Program-made: the position numbers and the translations under genes
Notes under the pieces: model-generated
Seen by the model: the letters and a program-made list of their open reading frames with translations, nothing else
Databases searched by the model: none
Told to the model about the DNA's origin: nothing
Shown: in pieces, positions 8,676 through 17,928 of the stretch
Position numbering within the stretch: position 1 is the first letter of the stretch
Layout of the letters: each line of letters starts with the position of its first letter
Assembly (NCBI RefSeq): GCF_041224425.1
Contig: NZ_JBGFGL010000080.1
Coordinates: 434,001 to 498,000, forward strand
Direction of reading: 5' to 3'
DNA from: Psychroserpens sp041224425
GTDB taxonomy: Bacteria > Bacteroidota > Bacteroidia > Flavobacteriales > Flavobacteriaceae
Length of the DNA: 64,000 nt

Positions 8676-10448
8676 TTGAAAAAATTATTGGACCATATCG
8701 ATTTTCCTTCCGATTTAAGACAGTTAAATCCTGAGCAACTTCCAGAATTGGCTAAGGAGTTACGAGATTTTATTATCAATATCGTCGCCACAAAAGAAGG
8801 GCATTTAGGAGCAAGTCTTGGTGTGATTGAATTGACGATTGCGTTGCATTATGTCTTTAACACTCCTAATGATCTTTTAATTTGGGATGTTGGGCATCAA
8901 GCTTATGGTCATAAAATATTAACTGGTAGAAAAAATAAGTTTCATACCAACCGGCAGTTAGGTGGCATTAGTGGTTTCCCTAAACGATCTGAAAGTGTCT
9001 ACGATACGTTTGGTGTTGGGCATTCTTCAACCTCAATATCAGCAGCATTGGGTATGGCCATTGCCTCACAATTGAAAGGAGAAGACAGATATCATATTGC
9101 CGTAATAGGTGATGCGTCCATTGCTAGCGGAATGGCTTTTGAAGGCTTAAATCATGCTGGTGTTACCGATTCCAATTTACTGGTTATTCTAAATGACAAT
9201 GCCATTGGGATCGATCCTAGTGTTGGCGCTTTAAAGCAATACCTTACCAATGTAAAGAAAGGAAAGGAAAAACAAGATAATATCTTTGAAGCTCTTAATT
9301 TTGATTATTCCGGACCTGTTGATGGTCATGATTTTAATACTTTAATTTCAGAACTTGAACGCTTAAAACGAATCAAAGGACCAAAACTTTTACATGTCAT
9401 AACAACGAAAGGCAAAGGTCTAAAACAAGCTGAGGAAGATCAAGTAAAGTACCATGCGCCAGGTAAGTTTGATGCCAAAACAGGTAATATTATTCCTAAA
9501 ACAGAGCGTAATCAACCACCCAAATTTCAGGATGTTTTTGGTTACACCATAGTTGAGTTGGCTAAAATGAATTCTAAAATTGTTGGTATTACGCCAGCGA
9601 TGCCAACCGGAAGCTCCTTAAAGTATATGATGGATGTTTTACCAGATCGCGCTTTTGATGTAGGAATAGCCGAACAACATGCCGTAACATTGGCTGCCGG
9701 AATGGCGACTCAAGGTCTTGTCCCTTTTTGTAATATTTATTCAACTTTTTTACAACGTGCTTATGACCAGGTGATTCATGATGTGGCCTTGCAAAACCTT
9801 CCGGTTATTTTTTGTTTAGACCGAGCAGGTTTAGTTGGAGAAGATGGTGCAACACATCATGGTGTGTTTGATTTGGCTTATTTAAGATGTGTTCCCAATA
9901 TGATTATTTGCGCTCCTAGAAATGAAGTTGAACTTCGAAACATTATGTATACAGCTCAATTGGGATTGAACCAACCCATTGCCATCAGATATCCAAGAGG
10001 ACGAGGCTTGATGATGGATTGGAAACAGCCTTTTGCCAATATCGAAATAGGTAAAGGGGAATGCCTTAAGACTGGTAGCAAGGTTGCTGTTTTAAGTGTT
10101 GGAACGATAGCTTCCACAGTTTCAGAAGCTATTTTAGAAATGCATGAAATTCAAGACCAGATAGCCCATTATGATTTGCGATTCATAAAACCATTGGACG
10201 AAACATTGCTTCATACAATTTTTAAATCCTTTTCAAGCATTATAACTATCGAAGAAGGCACTGTAAACGGTGGTTTTGGTAGTGCTATCTTGGAATTTGG
10301 AGCTTTACACCATTACAGAAACGCCATACGAATTCTTGGTATTCCAGATCAATTTATTGAGCATGGTACCAAAAGCGAACTAAGTACTTACGTTCGTTTA
10401 GATAAAGAACATATCAAGTCTGAAATACAACTAATCCTCAAGTCCTAA
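8676..10448 (+). CDS. dxs: 1-deoxy-D-xylulose-5-phosphate synthase
   Basis: 590 residues. This thiamine-diphosphate enzyme condenses pyruvate with glyceraldehyde-3-phosphate in the first step of the MEP isoprenoid pathway. The N-terminal part carries TKEGHLGASLGV, DVGHQAYGHKILTGR and the TPP/Mg site in the form GDASIASGMAFEGLN (GDA in place of the usual GDG), with LNDN later. The pyrimidine-binding domain carries DVGIAEQHAVTLAAGMA, with the catalytic Glu, and LDRAGLVGEDGATHHG. A transketolase C-terminal domain follows. The start is a TTG: the frame is closed by a stop at 8670-8672 and no ATG is available. The DXS family usually begins just this close to the LLDxI motif, so the TTG is credible. 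Confidence 0.95.
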   Translation: MKKLLDHIDFPSDLRQLNPEQLPELAKELRDFIINIVATKEGHLGASLGVIELTIALHYVFNTPNDLLIWDVGHQAYGHKILTGRKNKFHTNRQLGGISGFPKRSESVYDTFGVGHSSTSISAALGMAIASQLKGEDRYHIAVIGDASIASGMAFEGLNHAGVTDSNLLVILNDNAIGIDPSVGALKQYLTNVKKGKEKQDNIFEALNFDYSGPVDGHDFNTLISELERLKRIKGPKLLHVITTKGKGLKQAEEDQVKYHAPGKFDAKTGNIIPKTERNQPPKFQDVFGYTIVELAKMNSKIVGITPAMPTGSSLKYMMDVLPDRAFDVGIAEQHAVTLAAGMATQGLVPFCNIYSTFLQRAYDQVIHDVALQNLPVIFCLDRAGLVGEDGATHHGVFDLAYLRCVPNMIICAPRNEVELRNIMYTAQLGLNQPIAIRYPRGRGLMMDWKQPFANIEIGKGECLKTGSKVAVLSVGTIASTVSEAILEMHEIQDQIAHYDLRFIKPLDETLLHTIFKSFSSIITIEEGTVNGGFGSAILEFGALHHYRNAIRILGIPDQFIEHGTKSELSTYVRLDKEHIKSEIQLILKS

Positions 10449-10610
10449 ATCGGTAGATACGATATCGTCATTTGATGTAGTGATGTTATCAATGTCAGCT
10501 GTATTATTGTAAGTTTGGTTTTCTGGACTTGTTATATCATATATAACGAGCATGAAAGCTATTGTGATAAAAAAAATGACCACTACATTTAAAGATTCTT
10601 TTTTCATCAT
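10431..10610 (-). CDS. Predicted 59-residue single-span membrane peptide
   Basis: An ATG at 10610 (or the adjacent in-frame ATG at 10607) opens a 59-codon frame ending with TAG at 10431-10433. It begins MMKKESLNVVVIFFITIAFM, a short basic N-terminus followed by one hydrophobic helix (about residues 8-24). A polar acidic tail follows, rich in Asn, Thr and Asp (TSNDDIVSTDLGLED). Its 3' end overlaps the convergent dxs end by 18 bp. A complete Bacteroidota promoter (10636-10666) precedes it at a sensible distance. I do not recognise a family. The strong promoter and N-in/C-out-like profile argue that it is real. Confidence 0.6.
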   Translation of the reverse strand: MMKKESLNVVVIFFITIAFMLVIYDITSPENQTYNNTADIDNITTSNDDIVSTDLGLED

Positions 10611-10620
10611 AGTAGGTTTT

Positions 10621-10666
10621 GTGATTTGGGACTACCAAAGATACAATTATACCGATAAAAAACAAA
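10621..10666 (-). promoter_or_regulatory. Promoter of the 59-residue peptide with a start-site element shared with nrdB
   Basis: Read on the minus strand: TTTG (10666-10663), 19-nt spacer, TATCTTTG (10643-10636), then GTAGT and CCCAAATCAC at the expected transcription start. The block 10621-10646 matches 28481-28506 upstream of nrdB at 24 of 26 positions. Confidence 0.7.
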
Positions 10667-10693
10667 TATATTCGACGAAATACATAATAAAGT

Positions 10694-10721
10694 AAAAGGG
10701 AACCAATTTGGTTCCCTTTTT
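10694..10721 (-). terminator. Terminator of the Asp-box secreted protein gene
   Basis: Perfect stem AAAAGGGAACCAA / TTGGTTCCCTTTT around a single T. With A and T tracts on both sides it can work in either direction. It separates the minus-strand secreted-protein gene from the promoter of the small peptide. Confidence 0.85.
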
Positions 10722-10741
10722 ATATCCTTTAAAAATGTAGA

Positions 10742-13528
10742 TTATTTGATGATAATCTTTTTGGTTTCGATATGATTATCAATTGTAATGCTTACAAAGT
10801 ACATTCCAGAAGTCAAGTTTAGACTTAAAGGAACATTTGAATTTGAAAAATTGATTTCAGAGTTATAAACTCTCATACCATTTATGTCATAAATATCGAC
10901 AATAGCATCTCCAAGGTTGTTCTTTGATGCTATTGTAATATCACCATTTGAGATGGTTGGGAAGACTGAAATGGAATTAGCGCTTAATTGATTTTCAGTA
11001 ACACTTAAAGGAATTGCTGTAAATTCACCTGTAAACATACCTCTACCATGTGTAGAAGCAAGAATGGTGTTATCAGAAGCTCTAAGATCTAAATCGAGAA
11101 CAGTTACATCACTCATACCATTGTAGGTTTGTACCCAGTTAGGATTGACCTGTGTATAGTCTGGAGTTGCCCAAACACCAAGCTCAGTTCCAATAATCAC
11201 TTCTCCAGGAATCAACGGATTTTGTAAGATACATTTAACAGGAACTTCAGGTAAATTTCCTTCTAAACTTCTCCAAGTTGAGCCTCCATCATCTGTAAAC
11301 CAAATACTTTGAACACCATAATTATGCATGGTTACAAAGATTTCCTGTTGTGATTGTCCGTATTCAATATCAGAAATACTTCCTACAAAGCCAGGACCTG
11401 TAAGATTGACAAATGTTGGTGCAAAATTTGCAAAATTCACACCTAAAAGTCTTCCATTTCTCAAACCAACCAATAAATAAGAAGAACCGCTAATGTATGG
11501 TGATATTTTCATTGCAGTTGGTGTAGAATTTAAAAGTCCGTTCGTGAGGAATGTATTATCTGTTGCAGCTCCACCAGGTAGAAACTCTGAGGTGCGCTCA
11601 ATTCTGAAAGTACCACCTGAAGACGCATCAGAATATAGAATGTTCAGGTTTTTATCCAATTCGGCTGTGTTGATAAAAGAGCCTCCTGTTTGAGTTGTGA
11701 TTAGGGACGCTCCACCAAATGAAGGGAAATTTCTATAAACATGAGTGTTTCCTGTATACGATTGGATTACATAACTTCCTAAGTCATCGATTTCAGTATA
11801 TCCACCATCACCACCAGAAAAATCACTAAAAGGATTCAGTCCGGCTACTGCATTGTTAATGAATTGGGTTCCGTTGTCTTGCGTACCTCCAGCCATATCA
11901 TCACCACCAGCTTCACCTGCTGGGTTGATAGATCCAAAATAAAATTGAGTGGTTACATAATCTTTATTACGCGATTGGATGGCATTCGTGTTACCAACAG
12001 CTGCAGCAACATTGCTACTGTAATACACACCACCATCGGTTCCAAAGACAACCTCTGAACCATTTGTACCAGGTCTAAAAACGATAGCGTGATGATCAGC
12101 ATGTACTAAAGGAACATTCAGTCCGCTAAGACCAGGATTGTTAGACCATTTAGAAATTTGAGTCCATGAAATTCCATTATTAGCAGACGTAAATAAATCT
12201 ATTCCACCAACATAGAGATTATTGTTTTCATCAGCTTCAATTGGCAAGTTGTAAAACGCTTGACCTCTAGTGTAATCGGTTGCAGAGATACCGTTATCGG
12301 CATCATTAGGCTCATTGGTTACGTTAATTGTTCCAAAGGCATCAGTTGTTGTGTACAGATTTCCTTGACCACCTACATTTGCGGCAATCCAAAATCTATT
12401 GGCATCTGTACTTGAAGGTTCAATTTCAGTTCTTGAAGCACCAGTAATCGTGTTTTCAAGTGTAAAGGTGATACCGTCTGTTGACTTATAAATATCTCCT
12501 CCAGGATTTCCAAGAGGTGTACTAGTAGTTGAAAACCAAATATTGTTATTGATGTCTAGTTCAATGTCGTTAGGATTTTTAAAGGTGCCATTTCCAAAGG
12601 TAATATTGAATCTGCTCCAATTGACTCCTCCATCAGTAGACTTATAAAGTCCCATAGTGTCAAGACCATTGAAATTATTTGGAGATCCAGCACTTGCATA
12701 GAATGTACTGGAAATTGCAGCATAGACTTCAGAAGTACCATTGTTGTCTCTCACTAAAATATCGTTCACGTAGAAAACTCCATTAACACTTTGTCCACCA
12801 GTAGTGATACTGGTAACGCCATTTCCAAACACCAAGCTCCAACTAGCGCCTCCATCTTCAGACTTCCATACACCACGTCCAACAGCATTACCACTAACAT
12901 AAGATTCACCAGATGCAATGTAAAATGTATCCAAATCGTTCGGATCATAAGCAATGGCAGTTACAGAGATGTTTTCTTGAACCCCTGAAACCAATGTCCA
13001 TGATGAATTCGCATCAGTAATGTCCTCATTTACCCAAAGTCCACCAGAAACACCTCCAGCAAAAACTCTTGTGTAGTCATCAGCTGGATTTGCGTTGCCT
13101 ACATCGTTAGGGTCGAACATGATACCTCTTGTTCTTCCACCTTGATTGTTCGGACCTCTATTAACCCATGGGTTTGATGGTTCACCACCAGATCCACGAA
13201 ATGCCATTCGTTGTCCTCTAAGTTCTTTTTGTAATTCCAACAAATTTTCTGGCATCGGACGCCCTGTAGAGGGATCCATTGTTAGTTCCCACATTTGCTC
13301 GTAGTAAGCATTTGGTGGTAAGCCTAATGCCTTTCGTTCTTTTTTGGATAATTTTTGGGTCTCCTTGAAAGGACTGTTAGCTAGAAACTCCTCGTGTTGT
13401 TTTCGTAATTTTGCTATAGTGTCGCTTTCTTCTTTGTTAACATCCTGCTTTAGGAACAGTCCTATGGAAGTAGAAGCAACCACAATAATGGAAGCAAAAA
13501 TCAGTAACTTTTTTTTCATCTTTTTCAT
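10742..13528 (-). CDS. Large secreted Asp-box (BNR/sortilin-like) repeat protein with type IX secretion tail
   Basis: 928 residues. A signal peptide (MKKMKKKLLIFASIIVVAST) leads into a charged linker and then beta-propeller repeats with Asp-box motifs: WKSEDGGASWSLV, YKSTDGGVNWSRF, YKSTDGITFTL and WFTDDGGSTWRSLEG. This is the pattern of VPS10/sortilin-like and photosynthesis-system-II-stability-like propellers of the Bacteroidota. The last about 75 residues (ISVFPTISNGDITIASKN to the Lys-rich end) are a type A sorting domain, sending the protein across the outer membrane by the type IX system to be shed or anchored. The catalytic or binding role is unknown. It begins only 7 bp after the dgt stop and may be co-transcribed with it. 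Confidence 0.88.
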   Translation of the reverse strand: MKKMKKKLLIFASIIVVASTSIGLFLKQDVNKEESDTIAKLRKQHEEFLANSPFKETQKLSKKERKALGLPPNAYYEQMWELTMDPSTGRPMPENLLELQKELRGQRMAFRGSGGEPSNPWVNRGPNNQGGRTRGIMFDPNDVGNANPADDYTRVFAGGVSGGLWVNEDITDANSSWTLVSGVQENISVTAIAYDPNDLDTFYIASGESYVSGNAVGRGVWKSEDGGASWSLVFGNGVTSITTGGQSVNGVFYVNDILVRDNNGTSEVYAAISSTFYASAGSPNNFNGLDTMGLYKSTDGGVNWSRFNITFGNGTFKNPNDIELDINNNIWFSTTSTPLGNPGGDIYKSTDGITFTLENTITGASRTEIEPSSTDANRFWIAANVGGQGNLYTTTDAFGTINVTNEPNDADNGISATDYTRGQAFYNLPIEADENNNLYVGGIDLFTSANNGISWTQISKWSNNPGLSGLNVPLVHADHHAIVFRPGTNGSEVVFGTDGGVYYSSNVAAAVGNTNAIQSRNKDYVTTQFYFGSINPAGEAGGDDMAGGTQDNGTQFINNAVAGLNPFSDFSGGDGGYTEIDDLGSYVIQSYTGNTHVYRNFPSFGGASLITTQTGGSFINTAELDKNLNILYSDASSGGTFRIERTSEFLPGGAATDNTFLTNGLLNSTPTAMKISPYISGSSYLLVGLRNGRLLGVNFANFAPTFVNLTGPGFVGSISDIEYGQSQQEIFVTMHNYGVQSIWFTDDGGSTWRSLEGNLPEVPVKCILQNPLIPGEVIIGTELGVWATPDYTQVNPNWVQTYNGMSDVTVLDLDLRASDNTILASTHGRGMFTGEFTAIPLSVTENQLSANSISVFPTISNGDITIASKNNLGDAIVDIYDINGMRVYNSEINFSNSNVPLSLNLTSGMYFVSITIDNHIETKKIIIK

Positions 13529-13535
13529 TCTTTTT

Positions 13536-14879
13536 TTATAAATGGTTTCCTTTTAATTTATTAAATGTTAAAATGGCATTGCTGTCAGACATCTTAGAGA
13601 TGTATACGCAAACAGCCATTAAGTTTTGATATAATGTATCTTGCTTTATGTCTACATTCTTAGGCAGAACTTTCAATATTAAACGGTCTAAGTTTGATTT
13701 ATTATCTGAAAAGTTATTGTAAACAGCCATTGTAAAGATATTTAAAAGTTCATTAATAACCTTAAAACCTGCAATTTCCTTGTCGATTACATCTCGTGAT
13801 TGATAGATGTTTTCTATACTTAATTTTATGATATCCTTAATTTGCGCTTCGTATTTGCTTTGGTCTAACAAGGCTTTTGAATAAGAGCCGTCCAAAATAG
13901 AGGTTTCATTTTTCATGAAGGTATCAACAGCCTCGTTAATTAAGGTGTTAATTGCCAATGCTCTCAAATAGCTCACACGATCTTGAGTGTTTGATAATGC
14001 GTGATATTTTTCGGTGTTGATAGAATCTCTAACAAGATTGATTAAGTATTCAAGTGCATATTCCTCTTGAATTAGACCAAGGTTGATGCCGTCTTCAAAG
14101 TCAATAATTGTATAACAAATATCATCTGCTGCTTCAACTAAATATGTCAAAGGATGCCTTGAAAAACGAACCTCGTGTTTATCACCTCTTTCAACAAGCC
14201 CAAGTTCTTGAGCGACATCTAAAAAAGCCTCTTTTTCAGATTGAAAAAAGCCATATTTTTTATCTGCAATATGCTTGGTTGGTTTTTTAGGAAGTGATTC
14301 TTTAGGATATTTCATAAAGGCACCTAAAGTAGCATAACTGAGTCTTAAACCTCCTTCACGACCTTTACGGGTTTCAGTTAGTATTTTAAAGCCATTGGCA
14401 TTTCCTTCAAAATCACAAAAATCTTGATATTCCTTTTCGGTCAATAGCTCTTTGAAGCGTAAGCCATTTCCGGTTTTAAAAAACTCACCAATAGCTTTTT
14501 CACCACTATGACCAAAAGGCGGATTACCGATGTCATGCGCCAAAGCAGCAGCGGCAACGATGGTTCCAAAATCATTGGTTTGGTAACCAAGGGTGTCTTT
14601 CAGATGAGGGTGTTTTTCAAGCAGTTTTTGACCAACTTTTCGTCCAAGAGAACGGCCAACGACACTCACTTCCAAACTATGCGTTAAACGCGTGTGAACA
14701 AAATCGGTTTCAGATAAAGGAATGACTTGGGTTTTATCTTGAAGACTTCTAAACTCTGAGGAAAAGATAATACGGTCGTAGTCTACTTCAAAGCCCAAAC
14801 GTGTCTCATCTTGTTCTTTTCGCAGTCTTTTATGCGTGTCACCATAACGTTTTAGAGATAAAAGTTGTTCCCAGTTCAT
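13536..14879 (-). CDS. dgt: Deoxyguanosinetriphosphate triphosphohydrolase (HD-domain dNTPase)
   Basis: 447 residues, the normal size of the family. It hydrolyses dGTP (or other dNTPs) to the nucleoside and triphosphate and so controls dNTP pools. The HD metal site is visible: HTRLTHSLEVS (about residues 62-72; first His), AHDIGNPPFGHSGE (about 114-127; the HD pair) and VEAADDICYTIIDFEDG (about 249-265; later Asp). The N-terminal SSEFRSLQDKTQV is typical. It precedes the secreted Asp-box gene by 7 bp. Substrate preference within the SAMHD1-like family cannot be told from sequence. Confidence 0.9.
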   Translation of the reverse strand: MNWEQLLSLKRYGDTHKRLRKEQDETRLGFEVDYDRIIFSSEFRSLQDKTQVIPLSETDFVHTRLTHSLEVSVVGRSLGRKVGQKLLEKHPHLKDTLGYQTNDFGTIVAAAALAHDIGNPPFGHSGEKAIGEFFKTGNGLRFKELLTEKEYQDFCDFEGNANGFKILTETRKGREGGLRLSYATLGAFMKYPKESLPKKPTKHIADKKYGFFQSEKEAFLDVAQELGLVERGDKHEVRFSRHPLTYLVEAADDICYTIIDFEDGINLGLIQEEYALEYLINLVRDSINTEKYHALSNTQDRVSYLRALAINTLINEAVDTFMKNETSILDGSYSKALLDQSKYEAQIKDIIKLSIENIYQSRDVIDKEIAGFKVINELLNIFTMAVYNNFSDNKSNLDRLILKVLPKNVDIKQDTLYQNLMAVCVYISKMSDSNAILTFNKLKGNHL

Positions 14880-14958
14880 TGTAAATTTTTAAGCCTGTGC
14901 AAGATAAGACATCAATATTAAATTATTGTTTACTAACATTAAAAAATATCGGTATTAC

Positions 14959-15024
14959 ATAACATTGAGGTAACTTTTTTATGACTTAGGTTTAACTTCT
15001 AATTAACCTTGACTTTACAAGATG
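14959..15024 (+). promoter_or_regulatory. Six in-phase 11-bp direct repeats upstream of the TonB receptor
   Basis: Six successive 11-mers begin ATAAC, GTAAC, ATGAC, TTAAC, TTAAC, TTTAC (starts 14959, 14970, 14981, 14992, 15003, 15014), most followed by (A/T)TT or CTT. PhoB/OmpR-family regulators bind 11-bp direct repeats of this geometry. The array ends 4 nt before the -7-like TTTCTTTG at 15029. Confidence 0.55.
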
Positions 15025-15036
15025 ACTGTTTCTTTG
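15009..15036 (+). promoter_or_regulatory. Probable promoter of the TonB receptor operon
   Basis: TTG at 15009-15011, 17-nt spacer, TTTCTTTG at 15029-15036 (one mismatch from TAnnTTTG), then 23 nt to the ATG. The -33 element lies inside the direct-repeat array. Confidence 0.45.
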
Positions 15037-15059
15037 CACCAATAAATTAAAAACGACTA

Positions 15060-17879
15060 ATGAGAACATTCGCATTATTAATTATACTGTGTTTTACAAC
15101 CTTGGTTTCAGCTCAGGATACAGGATCTATTGCTGGAAAGCTTATCGACAAGGAATATAATGATGAGCCATTGGCTTTTGGAAACGTCTTAATTAAAGGA
15201 ACTACAAAGGGAACTACTTCTGACATTGATGGATTATATGAGATTGCTGGTTTAGAGCCAGGAACCTATACAGTGGTTTTCAGTTTTGTAGGTTACGAAA
15301 CCCAAGAGATTACTGTTGATGTTGTTGCAGGGAAAGTAACTACTGTTAATGTTCCTATGGGAGCAAGTGCAGCATCTCTTGATGAGGTTGTTATCACTAC
15401 AACAACAAGAAAGGAAAGTGAAGCGGCTTTATTGTTGGATCAGAAAAAGGCTGTAGAAATCAAACAAAGTATTGGTGCTGAAGAGTTATCTAGAAAAGGG
15501 ATTGGTGATGCTGGAGAAGCTGTGTCTAAGATCTCAGGGATTTCTAAACAAAAGGGCTCAAGCGATGTTTATGTTCGTGGTTTAGGTGACAGATACCAAA
15601 ACACCACAATGAATAACTTATCATTGCCTTCAACAGATGTAAACAAGAAAAATATCGATTTAGATTTGTTTTCTTCAGACATTATTGAAAACATTTCAGT
15701 GAGTAAAGCTTATACGTCAACCTTTTATGGAGATTTTGCTGCTGGTAATGTCGATATCAATTCAAAAGAATATACAGGTAAGGGGTTTTTCAATATCAGT
15801 TTAGGAACTGGTGTGAACACCAATGCGATGGGTGAGGATTTTGTTAGAAGTGAAGGGCCAAGTTATTTTGGTTTCTATAACCGCTATGATAACAATCCTT
15901 TTGCGGTTGTTTTATCACATGGTGTTGATCCTCAAAATGCAGAAGGGCAAACTAATTTTAATGGTGCTGTTGAAGGTGGCTATTCTTTCGATTTTGATGA
16001 GGATACAAGACTTAGCTTTTTTGCAACTGCTAGTTTCAGTAACGGATATCAATATAGAGAAGGTGTTGCTAGAGATTTTACCAATGTATTGAAAGTTGAT
16101 TTTCCAAACATTGAAGAATACGAATATTCAACTACAACGACAGCCTTGCTAAATGGAACGTTCAAAATTGATAATTATAACAAAATTAATTTCAGCTCTC
16201 TTTTCATAAATAGTTCTGGTGATGAGGTAGGTTATTATGGTGTCAAAGGTCAAGGATTTAATAGAGATGGTATTGCCAGTGTAGATCCAAATGACATCGG
16301 ATTTTATACTATGAATGTTCAGTTCAATCAAGATCGTGTTCACGTAAATCAAATCTTGGGTAACCATAAATCTTTCGATGAAAAGTTTGAATTAGATTGG
16401 GGTTATGGTTATAACAAAGTCTTTTCTGATGAGCCAGATAGAAAGCGTATCAGCTTAGAAAACTATCAATTTGCATTAGATAATGACCCTAATACAAATC
16501 CGGTGTTTTACACAAACATTCCTTTTGATAACCAACGTTTTTTTCAAAGTATTGAAGATGATGAATACAACGGATTTTTAAACTTGAAATATAATGTTTC
16601 AGAAAATTTGAAATTCAACTTTGGTTATAACGGTAGAACCAAGGAAAGAAGTTTTTCAAGTATTAGATATGGTTACGAAATTACCGATAGAGACGCCACA
16701 CCAATCGTTGATGTTAATAATTTCAACTCTATTTTCAACGTCAACAATATTAACATACCTGCTGGTTCTGGTCTATACGATTTAGTAGTCTTGAATCCAA
16801 TCAATAACCAAATCGGAAATACCAATCGACCTGGCTTGCCTGAAAACACTTATAACGGACAATTAAATATTCACGCAGGATATATCAATGCTGAAATAAC
16901 TGTTGGTGATAAATGGTTGTTTGTCCCTGGCGTAAGATTGGAATCTTTTCAACAAGATATTGCCTATGATGTAATCAATATCAGACAAGATGACCCAGGA
17001 TATAGAGATGTATATGAGAATTTATTCTTGCCTAGTTTGAACATTAAATATGCGCTTAACGAGGATTCTAACCTTAGGTTTGCCTTTAGTAAGACAGCTT
17101 CTCTTCCAGAGTTTAAAGAGGTCGCTCCTTTTGTATACGAAGATGTAACTGTTCGTTATGGTGGTAACCCAGATCTTCTTGGAGGTGCTGATGGAAATGG
17201 CCCAACGTATTCTGAGATCTACAATTTTGATTTAAAATACGAATGGTTTATCGATCAAGGCGAAATACTTTCTCTTGGTGCTTTTGCTAAGCGTATCAAT
17301 GATCCGGTTAACAGAGTTGTGGCAGCAGATGCAACGGGAACTCAACGTTATTTCAGAACAGGTGAGGCAGCAGATGTTTTTGGACTTGAGTTGGAGGTAC
17401 GTAAGAATTTAACTGTCAACGAAGATAATGACCCTGTTTTAGCAGTTGGTTTTAATGGTTCTTATACTTTTACTGAACAAGATTTAAAAGATGTTTCAGG
17501 AACTTTTGGAACAGCTTTCGCAGAAGAGACTGAAGAATTGGAAGGCGCTTCAAAATGGGTATTTAACTCTGATATTTCCTATAGTCCAACTATTAAGAAT
17601 TACAAACCAACCTTAACATTGGTAGGATCGTATTTTTCTGATAGAATCTATTCCATAGGTTCTGGAAGCTTAGGAAATATTGTTGAAAAAGCAGTACCAA
17701 CTTTAGATTTTGTGTTCAAAAGCCCTTTAACTGAAAACCTTGACCTTAACATCGCTGCTAGAAACCTGCTTAATCCTGATATCTCCTTAGTAAGAGAAGG
17801 AACAGGTAGTGGAGATGTGACCATAAGCGAATATAAAATAGGTGTCAATTTAGGCATGTCACTTAAATATAAATTTTAA
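15060..17879 (+). CDS. TonB-dependent outer-membrane receptor with N-terminal carboxypeptidase-regulatory-like domain
   Basis: 939 residues. Signal peptide MRTFALLIILCFTTLVSAQ is followed by a carboxypeptidase-D regulatory-like beta-sandwich (about 21-105; IKGTTKGTTSDIDGLYEIAG, VVFSFVGYETQEI). The plug domain (about 130-250) contains VYVRGLGDRYQNTTMNN and FYGDFAAGNVDINSKEY. A 22-strand-type barrel ends in an aromatic residue (SLKYKF). It imports a scarce nutrient with energy from TonB-ExbBD. The next gene, a surface lipoprotein, is probably its partner. The upstream 11-bp repeat array and the nearby phosphate porin and phosphate transporter hint at phosphate or phosphorylated compounds, but the substrate is not shown by the sequence. 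Confidence 0.92.
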   Translation: MRTFALLIILCFTTLVSAQDTGSIAGKLIDKEYNDEPLAFGNVLIKGTTKGTTSDIDGLYEIAGLEPGTYTVVFSFVGYETQEITVDVVAGKVTTVNVPMGASAASLDEVVITTTTRKESEAALLLDQKKAVEIKQSIGAEELSRKGIGDAGEAVSKISGISKQKGSSDVYVRGLGDRYQNTTMNNLSLPSTDVNKKNIDLDLFSSDIIENISVSKAYTSTFYGDFAAGNVDINSKEYTGKGFFNISLGTGVNTNAMGEDFVRSEGPSYFGFYNRYDNNPFAVVLSHGVDPQNAEGQTNFNGAVEGGYSFDFDEDTRLSFFATASFSNGYQYREGVARDFTNVLKVDFPNIEEYEYSTTTTALLNGTFKIDNYNKINFSSLFINSSGDEVGYYGVKGQGFNRDGIASVDPNDIGFYTMNVQFNQDRVHVNQILGNHKSFDEKFELDWGYGYNKVFSDEPDRKRISLENYQFALDNDPNTNPVFYTNIPFDNQRFFQSIEDDEYNGFLNLKYNVSENLKFNFGYNGRTKERSFSSIRYGYEITDRDATPIVDVNNFNSIFNVNNINIPAGSGLYDLVVLNPINNQIGNTNRPGLPENTYNGQLNIHAGYINAEITVGDKWLFVPGVRLESFQQDIAYDVINIRQDDPGYRDVYENLFLPSLNIKYALNEDSNLRFAFSKTASLPEFKEVAPFVYEDVTVRYGGNPDLLGGADGNGPTYSEIYNFDLKYEWFIDQGEILSLGAFAKRINDPVNRVVAADATGTQRYFRTGEAADVFGLELEVRKNLTVNEDNDPVLAVGFNGSYTFTEQDLKDVSGTFGTAFAEETEELEGASKWVFNSDISYSPTIKNYKPTLTLVGSYFSDRIYSIGSGSLGNIVEKAVPTLDFVFKSPLTENLDLNIAARNLLNPDISLVREGTGSGDVTISEYKIGVNLGMSLKYKF

Positions 17880-17928
17880 TAACATTCATAATAAACAATT
17901 AGGACTTAATACTTAAATTTTAGAAACA

